From: Epinephelus fuscoguttatus
Taxonomy: Eukaryota; Chordata; Actinopteri; Perciformes; Serranidae
Direction of reading: 5' to 3'
NCBI RefSeq assembly: GCF_011397635.1
Contig: NC_064760.1
Location: 33,685,856-33,749,855, forward strand
DNA length: 64,000 bases
Below the pieces are notes generated by a model. It saw only the letters and a list, made by a program, of their open reading frames with translations, made no database searches and was not told where the DNA came from. Positions 49,584 through 64,000 of the stretch are shown piece after piece. The position numbers and the translations under genes were made by a program. The first letter of the stretch is position 1. Every line of letters begins with the position of its first letter.

Positions 49584-50159
49584 ATTCCAGTTTTCTACCC
49601 GTATTCCTGTGCCATCAAAACATCATGGTAAAGAGAAGGAGTAGGAGGGACCAGAGATCAGGGGAAAGGCTTCATGAAAGAGGAAGTTCTCACTGTACAT
49701 CTATTAATAATTTTGTAATGACAACAATTTTTTAACTCAAGTTTCAAGTCTTTCAAGTCTTGAAAGTAAAAGACTAATATGCAGATAGGAATAAATAAAT
49801 AAATAAAAACCAATATAAAGGTTGTGGGCAAACATTAGGCCTTCAGATCAGCTTCACTGCTCTTTGTCAAAGACTCCAGAGTCTCTGGAATCCTATTGGT
49901 GAGCTAAAACATAACTTGTTTATAATAATACACCATCATTTGTTGCTGGTCAGCCCAGTACCAGTCCAGGTGCAAAACTATTTGTGCTGGTGGAGCCGAA
50001 TGAATCATGAAATAAACATACAAATCATAACCTGTTGCTGCTTTTGACTGTTAATAAATAAAATCTATCAAATTTTTATATTTAGAAATATATAGGCTAT
50101 ATGAATATATTAAGTACAACAGCACTCCCTCTCATGTGATATTGCTTAATCATCCATGA

Positions 50160-50770
50160 GTTTTTAGCCAACCATTTATCTGTGACTTTTAGCTAACAAG
50201 TTCAGCCATTTATCCATAACTTTTAGCTAACTATTTCAGGCATTTATCAATAACTTTTAGCTAACTATTTCAGCCATTTACCAATAACTTTTGGCTAACA
50301 ATTTCAACCATCTATCAATAACTTTTGGCTAACTATTTCAGCCATTTATCCATAACTTTTAGCTAACTATTTCAGCCATTTATCAATAACTTTTAGCTAA
50401 CTATTTCAGCCATTTATCAATAACTTTTGGCTAACTATTTCAGCCATTTATCCATAACTTTTGGCTAACTATTTCAGCCATTTATCAATAACTTTTGGCT
50501 AACTATTTCAGCCATTTATCCATAACTTTTGGCTAACTATTTCAGCCATTTATCCATAACTTTTAGCTAACTATTTCAGCCATTTATCAATAACTTTTAG
50601 CTAACTATTTCAGCCATTTATCAATAACTTTTGGCTAACTATTTCAGCCATTTATCCATCACTTTTAGATAAGTATTTATCCATAACGTTTAGATAACTA
50701 TTTCAGACATTTACTTTTAGCTAACTATTATAACCATTTATTTGTCACTTTTAGCTAACTAATTCAATTA
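50160..50770. repeat. 34-bp minisatellite, younger array (about 18 copies)
   Basis: Head-to-tail 34-bp units are built on ACTTTTAGCTAACTATTTC + AGCCATTTATC(A/C)ATA. Central copies (50200-50650) are nearly identical, with A/G variation in TTTTAGC versus TTTTGGC and A/C in TATCMATA. Outer copies are degenerate. There are no unique spacers, so this is not a CRISPR-like structure. Confidence 0.93.
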
Positions 50771-51749
50771 TTTAGCCATTAACATTACTTGATCTATTTC
50801 ATCTCTCTCAATCTGTCACTAACAATATGTCTTTAACCATTATTCACTGCATTTAACAAACTACAGTTTATCCATTAACTAGGTTACTTAAGACTCCAAC
50901 CACATGCCTCCTGACAAATGCGGAAGTACTCCCCTATGTGAGTAGCATGACACCTAGTTCACCACTAGACCAGGCCACGACTGTCACTGAGAACACTAAG
51001 GTCTTGTCTTTGATATTATTTTAGAAGGTTAGTATGACGAGGAGTTTACATTGCACTATTACAAACAACTTGGGTTTTTTGAGATGTGAAACTAGTGTTT
51101 TTAGACTTAATTTGAGTGGTTATGCAAGACAAATCTAATACATTTAAATGAAACAAATTTTATATTCTTCAGCAGATTTGACGTACCAGTAGGGAGGTGT
51201 AACTTACAGTAATTAGCCCTAATGATTAAGTCAAAAGTTTTTTAACCACTTTGTGATTATTTCATATATCCTTTCTTGTCTTTCCTGTCACTCCCGTAAA
51301 TGTTATGCAACATAAATCAGTAAGCTCAGTTTCAGTGAAACTACCTGATGAAAGAGAACATCACTCCCTCTTACCTGGAATGGTATCTTCTATGTGGAAT
51401 ACTTTCTGTCTTGTCAAACCACAGCCAGTGGCTGTAACATCCTCAGAAGAAGACTGTAAATGACTGACACTTACTGGACTGACTCACTCTGACAAGTGGT
51501 TAAATGAACTGAAGGGGGTCACAAGTGAATTTCCTGGGTGGGACATTTTAACAAAACTAAATTCTGCTTCACAAGATTATCTTTATCATTCTAAGCATGT
51601 TCCACTGTGATTTGGCAACTATATAACAGGTCCAGTCACACTGAATGATTTTATTGACTCATTCATTGCTATTGCACAAGGGTGCTTCTTTTATGTTGTC
51701 TTTTGTGTGTCCATGCTCAGTGGTAATTAAATAAAGTCTCAGTATCCAT

Positions 51750-53868
51750 ATCAAAGGTTCATGCATATTTTATTCAAGAGTAAAAAAGTGGATCGTCCCA
51801 TGGGGCATGCTTACAGTGTTAGTGACTGGGGAGTCAAAACAGAAAGAGAGCAGAAAGAGAGAGCGAGAGATTGAGAAAGAGTGAGAGAGAGAGAGAGAGA
51901 GAGACAGAGAGAGACAGAGAGAAAGAAAGTAAGAACCGTGGCACAATTTCTATGGCACAGGGTCTCCCAGGGGGGTTCACCTCTCCCAAAGAAGCACAAC
52001 AAGATCAACCAAGGAGCAACGCAACATGAAGAGCAACCAGCAGAGAGAGAGAGCTTAAATATTAAGAATAATGTCCATAATAAATAGAATCATAATAATC
52101 ATAGAATCATAAATATCATCAAATAACAAGAGGAATCATCAAGAATTATGATCAGAGAGAGAGTACACTTTTTTCCTTTAAATTGTGACAGCAACACACC
52201 GGCTCTTCTGTTAAAATGTGTCTTTCTGCTTTTTGCTTTAAACAGCGCAAATTTTAACCATGCAATCATGCTTTTGGCTGCCTGAATGCCTGTGCCTCTG
52301 TATATAGTATGGTCATTCATCAATGCTAATTTAATATTTGTTTATCGTTATTCATATTTATCGTTAAAAACAACTCCTGTACACCGACAAAGAAGAGAGG
52401 AGAGAACGTGGACTTGACACTTTGAATAGAAGCGTACTGTCATTCTGTACAGCATTGAAAGAAACCAGAAACACAGGTTGTGAAAAAGAAAAAGAAAAAA
52501 AACATGAAAAAACCCAACAAAATATAACATAAAATGAATACAAAAAATAAATTAACATTATGTACAAAATAAAATATTCATTATTCCTCAGTTCATTTAT
52601 ATTAGCCAGAAAAAAACAAAAAGAAAAAAAAATCCTACCATAGTGAAACACAGAGCACAAATATAATCTTCACATTATTATCAAAGAACTTAACTCTGCA
52701 TGCACTGATGCGTTAATATAAATGCTTTACAAAGACCTTTTCTTGTGACTTCTTGTCGTCTTGGCTGCTGCCTTAACTAGAAGAGTCTGTTTCCTTTGTG
52801 AAATATTATTTCTTGCTTTTTAGGCCGGAGATTTCCCGGCCATCACTGCTGTGTGGTAGCAGACAGCAACACGGGAAGAAAGGAGGATGTAGAAAGAGAA
52901 TGAATAGAGTATGACTTCACATTTAAACTCCCCCCGGCTCCCTCTCATCCATAAAGCATCCTACGTTCGCTATACTGCATCTTGCATCTCATGACCGTGT
53001 TCATCACATGTGCAATAAAACCTCTTTATGTAACCTATTTACACACAACAGGTGGGGAGAAACACTTGTTTCACATCTGATCCTGGCCCAGTTTCAATCC
53101 TTTGCAGAGAGCTAACTGGCCTGGGACCAGAGTTTTTTGTTTTTTAATATTTTTTTGGGAGGGCAACGAAGGGGGGGGGGGGGGCTCCACTTGACTTCAA
53201 GTAGAGGATGGTTACAGTGTAGTGCTACAAAAGCAAACGGGAATCTCCTCCCGAGAAGAAAAGGACAGCGAGGGCTCAGATTAGACTGCAGCTGAGATTA
53301 TCTCCACACATCTCTTGGCAACAGATACCACACCACACATCAAAAATTTTCTCGCTGGCTGATGGCGAGATCAGCTCGTGTTTGCAAACACATATTCAAA
53401 TATAACTGCACGGACATTTACATGTTGAAGCATGTGCACACACGCAGGCAGGCATATCCACGACTCTATAAAATCAACCTATCGCAAGTTTGGTTCCACT
53501 CCCTGTTTGCAAACAGGAAAAAGAAGCATACATATCTTTAACGCCCCCGCCCCTGATTGCCACCCCCATCTTCCGTGCAAACTCTTGACCCCGCCTGACA
53601 CAGCACACACCACGGACAGCCATGTCATGCTGACACTGTCAACCCACTGTTGATCCCCAACATACATGGTGTGTGTAACAGCAGCTCCTCCTGTTTTGCA
53701 TGGGGAGTGTTTTTGTTGTTTCTTTCCTGTTGTTGTGCAGGTACATGGGAGTTGTAGTTCTTTATATAGGGCCCATCAGTTCAGTGAAGAGATTCAGCCT
53801 TTGGTGGTATAGTCCGGGTACGCTCATGCCTTTACATACAGCTGAGGGCAACGGGAATGGGGTAGATA

Positions 53869-53906
<38 letters not shown>

Positions 53907-54081
53907 AGATTGCATGTGTGTGTGATGTTGTCTGTAGCCCATTCAGTGTATGTAATACTATGTTTGTGTGGTGCATTTTCTTGTGTATATATGCCTATGT
54001 ACAAGTATCTATAAATATGGTACCATATGAGAGTTGTTGTAACTGCAGGTATGTGTCTGGGTATGTGGGAGGGTATGTCCA
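51750..54081 (-). other. ppp3ca 3'UTR
   Basis: About 2.3 kb follow the stop at 54082-54084. On the minus strand, AATAAA at 51769-51774 marks a plausible end; earlier signals near 52300-52560 could also be used. It includes an (AG)n tract at about 51842-51925, a G-run at 53172-53183 and (TG)n at 53870-53904. Confidence 0.5.
51842..51930 (+). repeat. (AG)n-rich simple repeat
   Basis: GA dinucleotides are interspersed with GAAAGA and GACAGA units. It reads as CT-rich in the ppp3ca 3'UTR. Confidence 0.9.

Positions 54082-64000
<9,919 letters not shown>

Noticed and set aside
50160-50770. CRISPR-like regular repeat spacing
   Set aside because: Units are contiguous 34-bp tandem copies with no unique spacers, and this is a vertebrate genome.

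Overview
This window is vertebrate, almost certainly teleost fish, genomic DNA. It carries multi-exon genes with GT/AG introns and AATAAA poly(A) signals. It also has many (CA)n/(TG)n microsatellites and dense fish-type MITEs, tRNA-derived SINEs, L1/L2-like LINE scraps and a DIRS fragment. The STING C-terminal tail carries an extra terminal module of the kind described for ray-finned fish. Gene names rest on comparing translated exons with family members recalled from memory; no database was searched. For every gene except the partial ones, the exon lengths sum to an exact multiple of three.

Layout. (1) 1-1999, + strand: last five coding exons of a glypican (gpc4-like), with a long 3'UTR to about 4870. 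(2) 4871-8699: intergenic, made of DNA-transposon and LINE remnants. (3) 8842-24339, + strand: complete brd8 (19 coding exons, 786 aa), 3'UTR to about 26375. (4) 27545-29205, - strand: a two-exon DDIT4/REDD-family gene (ddit4l-like, 207 aa), tail-to-tail with brd8, with a compact stress-type promoter at 29230-29325. (5) 29345-37700: repeat-rich intergenic DNA. (6) 37710 to about 49600, - strand: complete sting1 (tmem173), six coding exons (408 aa) plus a non-coding first exon, with an IRF/ISRE-like motif just upstream. (7) about 51750-64000, - strand: 3' half of ppp3ca (calcineurin A catalytic subunit), seven exons, continuing beyond the window.

The genes do not form one pathway. Glypican is a cell-surface proteoglycan, BRD8 a NuA4/TIP60 chromatin reader, DDIT4L an mTORC1 inhibitor, STING the cyclic-dinucleotide innate sensor and PPP3CA the Ca2+/calmodulin phosphatase. 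In human, BRD8 and STING1 are linked on 5q31 while DDIT4L and PPP3CA are linked on 4q24, so the window interleaves two ancestral linkage blocks.

The most interesting signals are: the ddit4l promoter, with a perfect heat-shock element, two TGATGCAA motifs, an E-box and a TATA box within 90 bp; sequence changes in the STING tail and palmitoylation site; 34-bp minisatellite arrays on both sides of the sting1 promoter; a TTAA-flanked transposon carrying an 89-codon ORF inside a sting1 intron; a nested SINE-in-DIRS-in-foldback insertion; and repeated placement of (CA)/(TG) arrays directly at splice sites. No wholly new gene system was recognised.
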